DNA of 14,226 nucleotides. Origin: Bog-793 sp050010315. Lineage in GTDB: Bacteria > Actinomycetota > Acidimicrobiia > Acidimicrobiales > Bog-793. The notes beneath the pieces were generated by a model that was not told where the DNA came from, did no database searches, and was given only the letters and a program-made list of their open reading frames with translations. Below, in pieces: positions 7,587-14,226 of this stretch (its first letter is position 1; the number at the start of each line of letters is the position of its first letter). Position numbers and translations under genes: made by a program. The stretch covers positions 1-14,226 of the forward strand of contig JBEKLG010000040.1 in the NCBI GenBank assembly GCA_050010315.1. The letters are read 5' to 3'.

Positions 7587-10500
7587 CTACGCCGTCACCG
7601 CGTTGGCGCCGAGCAGCTCCTTCAGGGCCCCGACGAGGCCGCCGCGCGGGTCGACGTTGAACTGCGCCGGGAGGCGCAGCACCTTCGAGCCGAGGCGGAT
7701 GTGCACCGGTACCGGACCGGGGTGCTCGACGACGAGTTCTTTCAGCTTGGCGACGATCGACTCCGAGACCGACGAAAGGGGCACACAGAGCTCGATCGCC
7801 TCACCAGAGGGCGTGAGTTCGGGGCGCATGATCTCTGAGGCGATGAGCTTCGGCACGTCGTCTCTCACGTCAATCCGCCCGCGCACGCAGACGATCGCGT
7901 CATCCTCGAGCCGCATCCCGTGCTCTGCCATCGTCTTCGGGAAGACGAAGACCTCGATCGCCGACTCGAGGTCCTCGAGGACGAAGGTCGCCATCAGTTC
8001 ACCCCGCCTCGTGTACCTCCGGTTGAGGCCCGTCAGGACGCCGCCGACGACGACCGACGAGCTGGAGAGGTCGGCGAGGATCTCCGGCGACGTCGCCTTG
8101 TCGAGCAGTTCGCGCACCGTCGCGTCCGTACGAAGCCGCAGCGCCGCCTCGAACCCGAGGAGCGGATGGTCGCTCACGTAGAGCCCGAGCATCTCCTTTT
8201 CCGCCGCGAGCCTCTCCGACTTGTCGAATTCGACGTCGGGGATCGCACGTCGCGCCTCATCGAGGCCGCCCGGACTGTCTGCCGGCGCCTCGGCGAGCGC
8301 CGAGAACAGGGTCGAGATGCCGAGCTCTTCTTCGCGCCGCCGAGCGAGCACATGGTCGATGATCTCCTCGAAGACCAGGCAGAGCCCTTTGCGCGGGTGG
8401 CCGAGGGAGTCGAAGGCTCCGGCCTTGATGAGCGACTCGATCGAGCGCTTGTTGAGGACGAACGGGTCGACCCGGCAACAGAAGTCGTGGAAGTCGGCGA
8501 ACGGCCCGTTCCGTTCGCGCTCGGCGACGATCTGTCCCACGACCCCCTCGCCGACGTTGCGCACGGCCGAGAGGCCGAAGACGATCACGCCGGTGCCGCC
8601 GCGGCGCGACCCGGCGCGCCGCGCCGTGAAGTTCGAGCTGGACTCGTTGATATCCGGCACCCTCACCTCGATGCCGCGCGCCCGGCACTCGCCGAGATAG
8701 ATCGCCGTGTGGTCTTTGTCGTCCTTCACCGAGGAAAGCAGCGCGGCAAGGTACTCGACGGGGTGGTTGGCCTTCAGCCAAGCGGTCTGGTAGGCGACGA
8801 GCCCGTAGCCGTAGGCGTGGGACTTGTTGAAGGCGTAGTTGGCGAACGGCTCGATGATGTCGAAAAGCCGCGTGCCGATCTCCTCGCCGTAGCCGCGGTC
8901 GATGCACCCGGCGACGAACTTCTCGCGCTCGTCGGCAATGAGCTTGCGGTCCTTCTTCCCGCAGGCCTTGCGGAGGTTGTCGGCCTCCTCGAGCGTGTAC
9001 CCGGCGAATCGCTCGGCGACGCGCATCACGGACTCCTGGTAGAGCATCAGCCCGTAGGTGTCGCTCAGGACCTCGGCCATCTCGGGATGGACGTATCTCG
9101 GCGGCATGCGGCCGTTCTTCAGCTCCGGGTAGTCGCGGTGCATGTTCCCGGCCATCGGCCCCGGCCGATACAAAGCGACGAGCGCGGCGACATCGTCGAA
9201 ACACGTCGGCGCGAGGGCGCGTAGCGTCGCGCGCATCGCCGAACCCTCGAGCTGGAACACACCGATCGAGTCGCCGCGCCGGAGCATCTCGTAGGTCGGC
9301 TCGTCGTCGAGCGGCACGGCGTCGATGTCGGGGCGGGTTCCCGTCGCCTCCTCGATCAGATCGAGGGCGGTCTCGATCACCGAGAGGTTCCGCAACCCGA
9401 GGATGTCCATCTTCAGCAGTCCGAGCGCCTCGACTCCGTGCATCTCGTACTGGGTGACGATCGGCGCGTCGGCGGGGTTGGCCCCCGGCTCGGGCTTGCG
9501 CTGGATCGGCATGTACTCGGTGAGGGGCTCTTTTGAGATCACGACCGCCGCGGCGTGGATGCCGTCCTGGCGGCGCAGCCCCTCGAGGCCGCGCGCCACG
9601 TCGATCACCGCCTTCGCGTCCGGGTCGACCTCGTACATCTCGCGCAGGCTCGTCGCCGCGAAATAGGCGTCTTCGTGCCCTTCCACCTGCTCGAAACAGA
9701 AGCGCATCGGCGCGTCCCGGCCCATGACGAGCGGCGGCATCGCCTTCGCCACCTTGTCCCCGACCACATACGGCAACCCGAGGACGCGCGCCGCGTCGCG
9801 CACCGCCGCCCGGGCCTTGATCGTGGAGAAGGTCACGATCTGCGCCACGTGGTCCCAGCCGTAGCGCTCCGAGGCGTAGCGGATCATCTCGGACCGGTAG
9901 CGCTCGTCGAAGTCCATGTCGATGTCGGGCATCTGCTTGCGGCCGGGGTTCAAGAATCGCTCGAACACGAGCCCGTAGCGGATCGGGTCGATGTCCACGA
10001 TCCGCAGGCAGTAGGCAACGAGGCAGCCGGCGGCCGAGCCCCGGCCCGGTCCGACTCGGATCTTCTGCGACCGGGCGTGACGGATGAGGTCCCAGACGAC
10101 GAGGAAGTAGGCCGAGAACCCCATCTTCGCGATGACGCCGAGCTCGTAGTCGAGACGCGAGCTGACCTCGTCCGGCAGCGGCGAGCGGTAGCGCCCGAGG
10201 GCACCGCGCCGGGTGAGATCGGCCAGGTACGCCGTCGCGGACTCCTCGTAGGAACCGACGACGAACTCGTCGGGAACGGGGAACTCCGGCAGCGTCGGCC
10301 GGTCGAGCTCGATCACAACGTGGGCGCGCTCGGCGACGGCGAGCGTGTTGTCACACGCCTCGGGGAGGTCGCGGAAGACCGCCCGCATCTCGCCGGCGGT
10401 CTTCAGGTAGTGCTCGGCGCCTTCGAACTTGAAGCGTTTCGGGTCGTTGATCGTCGCCCCGGTCTGGACGCACAAAAGGGCGTCGTGCGCGACGGCGTCG

Positions 10501-11195
10501 CCGCGCCGGCAGTAGTGGCCGTCGTTCGTCGCCAGCAGCGGCGCGCCGATCGCCCGGGCGATCTCGACAAGCGCCGGGTTGACCCGCCGTTGGTCGGTGA
10601 TCCCGTGGTCCTGCAGCTCGACGAAGAGGTTCTCTCGCCCGAAGATCTCCTGGAGACGAGCAGCGAGCTCACGGGCCTCGCCGGAGTTGCCGGCGAGCAG
10701 CGCCTGCGCGACGACGCCGCCGAGACAGCCGGTCGTCGCGATCAGCCCCTCGTGGTGGCGCTCGAGCAGCTCCCAGTCGACCCGCGGCTTGTAGTAGTAG
10801 CCCTCGAGGTAGGCGTCGGAGGACAGCTTCATCAGGTTCCGGTATCCGGCGCTCGTCTCGGCGAGGAGCGTCAGGTGGTAGTAGAGCTTCTCGCCGCGCT
10901 CGGCGTCGCCGCCGAGGTCGTCGATCCGACCCCGGCGCACCGGGCGCTCGTGACGCGAGTTGCGCGCCATGTAGGCCTCCAGGCCGATGATCGGCGAGAT
11001 CCCGGCCTCGTGGCAGGCCCGGTAGAACTCGAGGACGCCGTACATGTTCCCGTGGTCGGTGATCGCCAGCGCAGGCTGGCCGTCGGCGACCACGGCGGCG
11101 ACGAGATCGTCGATGCGCGCCGCCCCGTCGAGCATCGAGTACTCGGTGTGCTGGTGGAGGTGGACGAAGGACTGGCGGTCTCCCGACCTTGCCAT
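7587..11195 (-). CDS. dnaE: DNA polymerase III alpha subunit (replicative polymerase)
   Basis: The 1202-aa product matches DnaE1 (about 1160-1200 aa). The chosen ATG at 11195 has a good Shine-Dalgarno (TGGAGG, 7 nt spacer); the frame opens 9 codons earlier. The N-terminal PHP domain shows HLHQHTEYS at 12-20 and TDHGN at 46-50, the intact metal-binding pattern linked to PHP exonuclease activity in actinobacterial DnaE1. The polymerase core has GRGSAAGCLVAY and PDIDMDFDERYR (near 421), with the third catalytic aspartate in LLKMDILGLRNL (near 595). Then come GPMAGNMHRDYP, NLRKACGKKD and SHAYGYGLVAYQTAWLK. A C-terminal OB fold (about 1050-1115) includes GGVLTGLNRRYTRRGELMAT. The internal clamp-binding region reads ELGISTLFSAL (near 962), lacking the usual Gln. 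The leader contains an inverted repeat and DnaA-box-like sequences. It lies 123 nt downstream of bpa on the same strand. Confidence 0.97.
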   Translation of the reverse strand: MARSGDRQSFVHLHQHTEYSMLDGAARIDDLVAAVVADGQPALAITDHGNMYGVLEFYRACHEAGISPIIGLEAYMARNSRHERPVRRGRIDDLGGDAERGEKLYYHLTLLAETSAGYRNLMKLSSDAYLEGYYYKPRVDWELLERHHEGLIATTGCLGGVVAQALLAGNSGEARELAARLQEIFGRENLFVELQDHGITDQRRVNPALVEIARAIGAPLLATNDGHYCRRGDAVAHDALLCVQTGATINDPKRFKFEGAEHYLKTAGEMRAVFRDLPEACDNTLAVAERAHVVIELDRPTLPEFPVPDEFVVGSYEESATAYLADLTRRGALGRYRSPLPDEVSSRLDYELGVIAKMGFSAYFLVVWDLIRHARSQKIRVGPGRGSAAGCLVAYCLRIVDIDPIRYGLVFERFLNPGRKQMPDIDMDFDERYRSEMIRYASERYGWDHVAQIVTFSTIKARAAVRDAARVLGLPYVVGDKVAKAMPPLVMGRDAPMRFCFEQVEGHEDAYFAATSLREMYEVDPDAKAVIDVARGLEGLRRQDGIHAAAVVISKEPLTEYMPIQRKPEPGANPADAPIVTQYEMHGVEALGLLKMDILGLRNLSVIETALDLIEEATGTRPDIDAVPLDDEPTYEMLRRGDSIGVFQLEGSAMRATLRALAPTCFDDVAALVALYRPGPMAGNMHRDYPELKNGRMPPRYVHPEMAEVLSDTYGLMLYQESVMRVAERFAGYTLEEADNLRKACGKKDRKLIADEREKFVAGCIDRGYGEEIGTRLFDIIEPFANYAFNKSHAYGYGLVAYQTAWLKANHPVEYLAALLSSVKDDKDHTAIYLGECRARGIEVRVPDINESSSNFTARRAGSRRGGTGVIVFGLSAVRNVGEGVVGQIVAERERNGPFADFHDFCCRVDPFVLNKRSIESLIKAGAFDSLGHPRKGLCLVFEEIIDHVLARRREEELGISTLFSALAEAPADSPGGLDEARRAIPDVEFDKSERLAAEKEMLGLYVSDHPLLGFEAALRLRTDATVRELLDKATSPEILADLSSSSVVVGGVLTGLNRRYTRRGELMATFVLEDLESAIEVFVFPKTMAEHGMRLEDDAIVCVRGRIDVRDDVPKLIASEIMRPELTPSGEAIELCVPLSSVSESIVAKLKELVVEHPGPVPVHIRLGSKVLRLPAQFNVDPRGGLVGALKELLGANAVTA

Positions 11196-11212
11196 GCGGT
11201 TGCCTCCACAGG

Positions 11213-11246
11213 TCGTCCACACCGGTCATCCACCGTCTGTGGATGA
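11213..11246. promoter_or_regulatory. DnaA-box-like cluster with inverted repeat in the dnaE leader
   Basis: TCGTCCACA (plus strand 11213-11221) differs by one base from the actinobacterial DnaA box TTGTCCACA. TCATCCACA (minus strand, 11246-11238) differs by one base from TTATCCACA. A perfect inverted repeat, CATCCAC (11227-11233) and GTGGATG (11239-11245) with a 5-nt loop, overlaps the second. All lie 18-51 nt upstream of the dnaE start. Binding by DnaA, or by another dimeric repressor at the inverted repeat, is inference. Confidence 0.4.
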
Positions 11247-11318
11247 ACTACAGGGATGTCATTCGGTACGCCCGGACAATAGCGCGCCAGCCCGTGCCGG
11301 ACCCACGGTCGCGACGGC

Positions 11319-11840
11319 CTACAGGTACGGCCCGGGGCGCGCCGGTGCGTCGCTCGTCGCCGCGGGAAGGCTCCTGCGGCGCATCTCCTCAAGCTGGCTC
11401 TGCGCAGCGAGCTGCTGGGCGAACAGCGCCGCCTGGATCCCGTGGAACAGGCCCTCGAGCCACCCGACGAGCTGGGCCTGGGCGATCCGCAGCTCGGAAT
11501 CCGTCGGCTCGTCCGACTCGAAGGGCAGCGCGAGCCGGTCGAGTTCGGCGACGAGCTCCGGGGAGAGCCCGTCGGAGAGCTCGCGCACCGAACGCTCGTA
11601 GATCTCCTTCAGCCGGCTGCGGCTCGCCGAGTCGAGCGGCGCCTTTTCCACCTCGTCGAGGAGCTGCTTGATCATCGAGCCGATCCGCATCACCTTGGCC
11701 GGCCGCTCGACCGATTCCCCCTCGGACGGCCCCGCCGCCTCCGGGTTCGCCTTCACCGGCGCCGCCAGCGCCGCGTTCTCACCCGCTCCGGACGTGACGA
11801 CGATCAAGGGAGGGTTCTGTCTGGGTTCTTTTTCCGCCAT
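11319..11840 (-). CDS. bpa: Bacterial proteasome activator (Bpa/PafE)
   Basis: This 173-aa protein belongs to the DUF2587 family, which forms a dodecameric ring that opens the actinobacterial 20S proteasome gate and promotes ATP- and Pup-independent degradation. Residues 1-45 are a variable, probably disordered head. From about 46 the helical core is clear: MIKQLLDEVEKAPLD, then RLKEIYERSVRELSDGLSPE, then the family signature RIAQAQLVGWLEGLFHGIQA and ALFAQQLAAQSQLEEMRR. The C-terminus is GPYL, matching the GQYL-type HbYX motif that docks in the proteasome alpha ring. There is no Shine-Dalgarno before ATG 11840, but AACAAT sits 6 nt upstream, compatible with a leaderless transcript. Its presence implies prcA/prcB elsewhere in the genome. 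A strong hairpin upstream separates it from the preceding gene, and dnaE follows 123 nt downstream. Confidence 0.95.
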   Translation of the reverse strand: MAEKEPRQNPPLIVVTSGAGENAALAAPVKANPEAAGPSEGESVERPAKVMRIGSMIKQLLDEVEKAPLDSASRSRLKEIYERSVRELSDGLSPELVAELDRLALPFESDEPTDSELRIAQAQLVGWLEGLFHGIQAALFAQQLAAQSQLEEMRRRSLPAATSDAPARPGPYL

Positions 11841-11896
11841 GGCGCGATTGTTTCACGAGGCGCGGGCCGCGCCCAGGCCACCCGGCTAGGGGCAGA

Positions 11897-11932
11897 CTTC
11901 CTCGGCGCCCCCCTAAGGGGGCGCCGAGGAAG
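11897..11932. terminator. Strong 16-bp hairpin, probable terminator
   Basis: CTTCCTCGGCGCCCCC (11897-11912) and GGGGGCGCCGAGGAAG (11917-11932) form a perfect 16-bp stem with the 4-nt loop CTAA. It lies 33 nt past the stop of the minus-strand gene ending at 11966 and 56 nt before bpa. It has no T-tract, which is common for hairpin terminators in high-GC actinobacteria. It likely ends the msrB-side transcript and leaves bpa to its own promoter. Confidence 0.7.
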
Positions 11933-11965
11933 GCGCGCGGCGGCTCGCTTCGGCGGGAGTGCCGC

Positions 11966-12370
11966 TCAGGCGCGCGTGACTCGACGGAGCTCACCCAGGG
12001 ACATCTCCGAGGTGACGTCACGGTCGCAGTGGACGCAGTCTGCGGCGTGCCGCCACGAGCGGAGCAAGCGCGTGCCCAGCTGATCGAGGAAGACGACGAA
12101 GGCCCCGGTGCGGTCCTCGACGACGAGACGGTCGTAGGGCCGCCAGTCGCTCGCCACCGCTGAGGGCTGGGCGCTATTCCGCAGGACCCGGCAGAACCTC
12201 CGGTCGACCGTGTCGAACAGCCACGTGCTGTGGCACGACTCGACGACGACGAACCGCTCCGGCGATGCGGCCTCGTCGCCGAGATCGACCAATTCGGCGA
12301 GTGCCCTTCCTGCGGCCACTGAGGCGGCGGGTCGGGCCTTCGGCGCCATCCGGCCCCGATGGAACTCCAT
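11966..12370 (-). CDS. Hypothetical protein with C-terminal CxxC, next to msrB
   Basis: I do not recognise a named family for this 134-aa product. After a low-complexity start (MEFHRGRMAPKARPAAS), the body has regular strand-like segments: RFVVVESCHSTWLFD, then RRFCRVLRN, then DRLVVEDRTGAFVVFLDQ, followed by LLRSWRHAADCVHCDRDVTS. Two cysteines form CVHC near the C-terminus, possibly a metal or redox site; two more Cys lie earlier. ATG 12370 is chosen because CAAAAT sits 6 nt upstream, like other putative leaderless starts here. The frame is open to GTG 12469, and ATG 12349 is also possible. It follows msrB on the same strand with 120 nt between if this start is right, and ends just before the strong hairpin. 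No signal peptide is seen. Confidence 0.72.
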   Translation of the reverse strand: MEFHRGRMAPKARPAASVAAGRALAELVDLGDEAASPERFVVVESCHSTWLFDTVDRRFCRVLRNSAQPSAVASDWRPYDRLVVEDRTGAFVVFLDQLGTRLLRSWRHAADCVHCDRDVTSEMSLGELRRVTRA

Positions 12371-12490
12371 CAACCAATTTTGACGGGGGCAGGCGACGGG
12401 CCAAACGCGACGGCGTTGCAGTCGCGTGAAGATCCGCCGTCCCGGCGAGATCCCGCCTGTCCCAGGCACGCTATTGCACAGTTCTGCCTG

Positions 12491-12916
12491 TTATTGCTCG
12501 TCGAGATCGAGCGCGCTCGAGTTGATGCAGTAGCGCAATCCGGTCGGGTCCGGCCCGTCGTCGAAGACGTGGCCGAGATGGCCGCCGCAACGCCTGCACG
12601 TCACCTCGACCCTTTCAATCCCAAGGCTATGGTCCGCTGCCCGCTCGACGGCGTCCCCGCTCGCCGGGGCCGTGAAACTCGGCCATCCCGAACCGGAGTC
12701 GAACTGGGCGTCGGTGACGAACAGCTCGTTGCCGCAGGCAACGCAGCGGAAGACGCCACTGCGCCCGGGATGGGAGTACTCACCGCTGAAAGGCCGGTCC
12801 GTCCCCTTCTCCCGCAGGATGTGGTAGCGCTCAGCGCCGAGACGCCGGCGCCATTCGCCCTCGTCGAGTTCCAGTCGATCTCCGCCGCCCGCCGGGTCGT
12901 TCGCCTTTTCCGCCAT
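12491..12916 (-). CDS. msrB: Peptide-methionine (R)-S-oxide reductase MsrB
   Basis: The 141-aa enzyme reduces the R form of methionine sulfoxide in oxidised proteins, using thioredoxin. All family marks are present: WRRRLGAERYHILREKGTD, then FSGEY, the zinc site pairs C58/C61 (CVAC) and C107/C110 (CRRC), GSGWPSF at 75-81, HLGHVFDDGP, and the catalytic Cys130 in RYCINS. Length is normal for a stand-alone cytoplasmic MsrB with no MsrA fusion or signal peptide. The start is ATG 12916, 9 nt after the stop of the upstream 139-aa gene. No Shine-Dalgarno is seen. TAGCCT (12928-12923), overlapping that upstream stop codon, lies 6 nt before the ATG and could be the -10 of a leaderless promoter. Neighbours suggest a redox or stress setting. 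Confidence 0.96.
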   Translation of the reverse strand: MAEKANDPAGGGDRLELDEGEWRRRLGAERYHILREKGTDRPFSGEYSHPGRSGVFRCVACGNELFVTDAQFDSGSGWPSFTAPASGDAVERAADHSLGIERVEVTCRRCGGHLGHVFDDGPDPTGLRYCINSSALDLDEQ

Positions 12917-12922
12917 GACCCG

Positions 12923-12928
12923 AGGCTA
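12923..12928 (-). promoter_or_regulatory. Possible leaderless-type -10 element (TAGCCT) for msrB
   Basis: TAGCCT ends 6 nt before ATG 12916, and its TAG is also the stop codon of the upstream gene. The same hexamer occurs before the menB-like ORF near 1001. The lack of a Shine-Dalgarno supports a leaderless start, but no -35 was seen and read-through from the upstream operon is equally possible. Confidence 0.35.
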
Positions 12929-13345
12929 CCGGTTCGCATCGCCGCAGGTGCCGGCGGCGAGGGCTCCCGCGTCGAGCAACGCCTCGAGGAGGCGACCGGC
13001 GACCCCTTCGAGCGCGAAGGCCTGCACAGGCAAGCCGCACTCGGCAAGGGTGTCGGCGCTCTCGACCAGTCCGGCCGCGAGATCCAAGGCCTCGTTCAAC
13101 CCGAACGTCGTCTCGCCCGCCACGGTCGGATCAAAGCGGCCGAGCGTCGACCTCGCCAGCTCCTCTAGCCGGTGCAACTGGCAACACGGCGCGATCTCGT
13201 CCGACGCGATTCGTCCCGCGACTAACGAGACGACCTTCGCCATCCGCGCCGCGTCGGTGCGCCGCAGCCGCACCTCGGCGGCGAATGGCGAGCGACCGGA
13301 CCGAACGACGCCGGCGGCGGTCCCGGCCGCGTCGAAGATCGTCAC
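12926..13345 (-). CDS. Hypothetical protein of 139 aa in the SCO1664 operon
   Basis: I do not recognise this protein. The start is set at GTG 13345 (MTIFDAAGTAAG): the only in-frame start between the SCO1664-family stop (13392) and the conserved-looking body. The longer frame to 13492 overlaps the SCO1664 gene and gives Arg-rich, non-protein-like residues. The body is mostly predicted helical (EVRLRRTDAARMAKVVSLVA, then LHRLEELARSTLGR, then NEALDLAAGLVESADTL, then FALEGVAGRLLEALLDAGAL). It has one strand pair at the N-terminus and four cysteines (two adjacent), and no signal peptide. It lies 46 nt after the SCO1664 gene and 9 nt before msrB on the same strand, so it is probably cotranscribed. 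In other Actinobacteria mshC is often found near DUF3090/SCO1664; this protein shows no aminoacyl-tRNA-synthetase-like motif and is not MshC. Confidence 0.7.
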   Translation of the reverse strand: MTIFDAAGTAAGVVRSGRSPFAAEVRLRRTDAARMAKVVSLVAGRIASDEIAPCCQLHRLEELARSTLGRFDPTVAGETTFGLNEALDLAAGLVESADTLAECGLPVQAFALEGVAGRLLEALLDAGALAAGTCGDANR

Positions 13346-13391
13346 GACGTCACCGTGGCCCGCGCCGCTACCGGCGGGCGTACCGCCCCGG

Positions 13392-14093
13392 TCACACGAG
13401 CGGCCAGGGAAGCTGCGTCTTCGGCGTCGGACCGGGAAAGCGCGGGTCGTCGACGATCTCCCGGGCGCGAGCGACGAGAGCGGCGACCTCACCTTTTGAA
13501 AGCAGAGCGCGCAGTTCCTCGGGGACCGCCGCGACGAGGAGCTGTGCCCCTCCGACGATCGAAGCGGGGAGCTCCTCGCCGGCGAAATCCCACATCACCG
13601 TGCGGAGCTTGGCGTCGGCGTGGAAACTCAGCCCGTTGTCGATCGCCCAGAGATGGCCGGAGCGGTCGACGAGCAGATGGCCGCCTTTGCGGTCGGCGTT
13701 GTTGGCGAGTAGGTCGAATCCCGCGATCACCCGCAACGCCTCACGATGGCCGTCGACCTCTCGCAGGCTGAAGTAGTGCTCGGAGAAGTCCGCTTCAATA
13801 AAACGCTGCAGCGAGCCCTCGCCGAGCGGCGCTTCGGCACGCTGCACGGTCGTCGGGATGACCCCGAGGCCGAGCGCCCGATCGAGTTCGTAGGCCGCAA
13901 CCTCGCGGCGGAACAACCCGTCAGGGAAGTCCCACAGCCCGCGCTCGCCGGCGCGGGGCTTGTAGACGGCACGCGCCGCGACCTGGCCAGCGGTGACCGT
14001 GACGAGGAAGGTGGCATTCGAGCTCCACGGCATTCGGCCGACGACTGCGATCGACCCGGTGGTGAGGAGCGCGGCCCACCCCGGCGCGGTCAG
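13392..14093 (-). CDS. SCO1664-family protein (PI3/4-kinase-like fold), probable CTG start
   Basis: The product is about 233 aa of the SCO1664 family, which has a kinase-like ATP site but unknown substrate. Visible are SSNATFLVTV, a probable ATP-binding Lys45 in VYKP, ERGLWDFPDG, RREVAAYELDRALG, the catalytic-loop-like NNADRKGGH (Asp134) and the metal-site-like IDNGLSFH (Asp152), then TPKTQLPWPL at the end. The first ATG (14033) would cut off the conserved GSIAVVGRMPWSSNATF region. Upstream of it the frame holds no ATG, GTG or TTG before a TGA. CTG 14093 overlaps the DUF3090 stop as CTGA, the same 4-nt arrangement as ATGA at 1460 and GTGA at 3466, so I take CTG as start. DUF3090 directly upstream is the usual partner in Actinobacteria. 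Confidence 0.85.
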   Translation of the reverse strand: MTAPGWAALLTTGSIAVVGRMPWSSNATFLVTVTAGQVAARAVYKPRAGERGLWDFPDGLFRREVAAYELDRALGLGVIPTTVQRAEAPLGEGSLQRFIEADFSEHYFSLREVDGHREALRVIAGFDLLANNADRKGGHLLVDRSGHLWAIDNGLSFHADAKLRTVMWDFAGEELPASIVGGAQLLVAAVPEELRALLSKGEVAALVARAREIVDDPRFPGPTPKTQLPWPLV

Positions 14094-14226
14094 GTCAGCG
14101 GCGCGCGATGGCCGTTCGTCCGCGGACAGACGTGCCCCCTCGGGTCAAGCGGATACCCGCACAGCGGGCAGGTTGGGCGTCCGGCCTCGACGAGGCGGGG
14201 TCCCCGGACGGCGAGCGCCGCCGCCT
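14090..14226 (-). CDS. DUF3090 family protein, C-terminal end only
   Basis: Only the last 45 codons are in the window. They read through VRGPRLVEAGRPTCPLCGYP and LDPRGHVCPRTNGHRAPLT. The closing CPLCGxPLDPxGHxCPRxNGxR is the zinc-ribbon-like tail that ends DUF3090 proteins, with Cys-x2-Cys, His and Cys as likely metal ligands. The function of the family is unknown. It is usually next to an SCO1664-family gene in Actinobacteria, as here, and its TGA overlaps the CTG start of that gene. The 5' part lies beyond the right edge. Confidence 0.88.
   Translation of the reverse strand, partial: AAALAVRGPRLVEAGRPTCPLCGYPLDPRGHVCPRTNGHRAPLT

Noticed and set aside
9555..11246. 563-codon plus-strand ORF opposite dnaE
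   Set aside because: It runs antisense to the PHP and catalytic domains of DnaE and has no recognisable motif; a codon-bias shadow.

Overview
The window is very GC-rich and densely coded. Four things point to an actinobacterium: a bacterial proteasome activator (Bpa/PafE), the actinobacterial DUF3090 plus SCO1664-family pair, a menaquinone gene (menA), and several genes that appear to lack Shine-Dalgarno leaders. The gene content suggests a deep lineage such as Acidimicrobiia or a relative rather than Streptomyces or Mycobacterium, but this is inference; no rRNA or tRNA is present to confirm it.

Left part (1-4911). A menA gene runs off the left edge on the minus strand. Just upstream, in the same direction, is a 68-codon ORF that looks like only the C-terminus of MenB (DHNA-CoA synthase). 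Facing away from it on the plus strand is a 146-codon ORF that looks like only the C-terminal subdomain of a MenE-type acyl-CoA ligase, with a degenerate hinge. The two stubs lack the 5' parts that would have faced each other, as if one deletion had removed the middle of a divergent menB/menE locus. The menE stub overlaps by 4 nt a full-length DUF255/YyaL thioredoxin-fold protein, which overlaps by 4 nt an unrecognised 283-aa protein. A convergent, possibly GNAT-like gene overlaps the 3' end of that protein.

Middle part (4912-7586). This is sparse: about 600 and 870 bases with no convincing gene flank one secreted protein with two FN3-like repeats. The flanks hold inverted repeats, a hairpin with a TACG loop and four copies of an 8-mer.

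Right part (7587-14226), all minus strand. In transcription order: the DUF3090 3' end, a SCO1664-family kinase-like protein (apparently starting at CTG), an unrecognised 139-aa protein, msrB, an unrecognised protein with a C-terminal CxxC, a strong hairpin, bpa, and dnaE (replicative DNA polymerase III alpha). The dnaE leader carries an inverted repeat and DnaA-box-like sequences. Several genes here have an A/T-containing hexamer 6 nt before the start codon and no Shine-Dalgarno, suggesting leaderless transcripts.

Functional themes are respiratory quinone synthesis (menA and relics), thiol/redox protein quality control (DUF255, MsrB), ubiquitin-independent proteasomal degradation (Bpa) and chromosome replication (DnaE). 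I found no CRISPR array, transposase, integrase or RNA gene.
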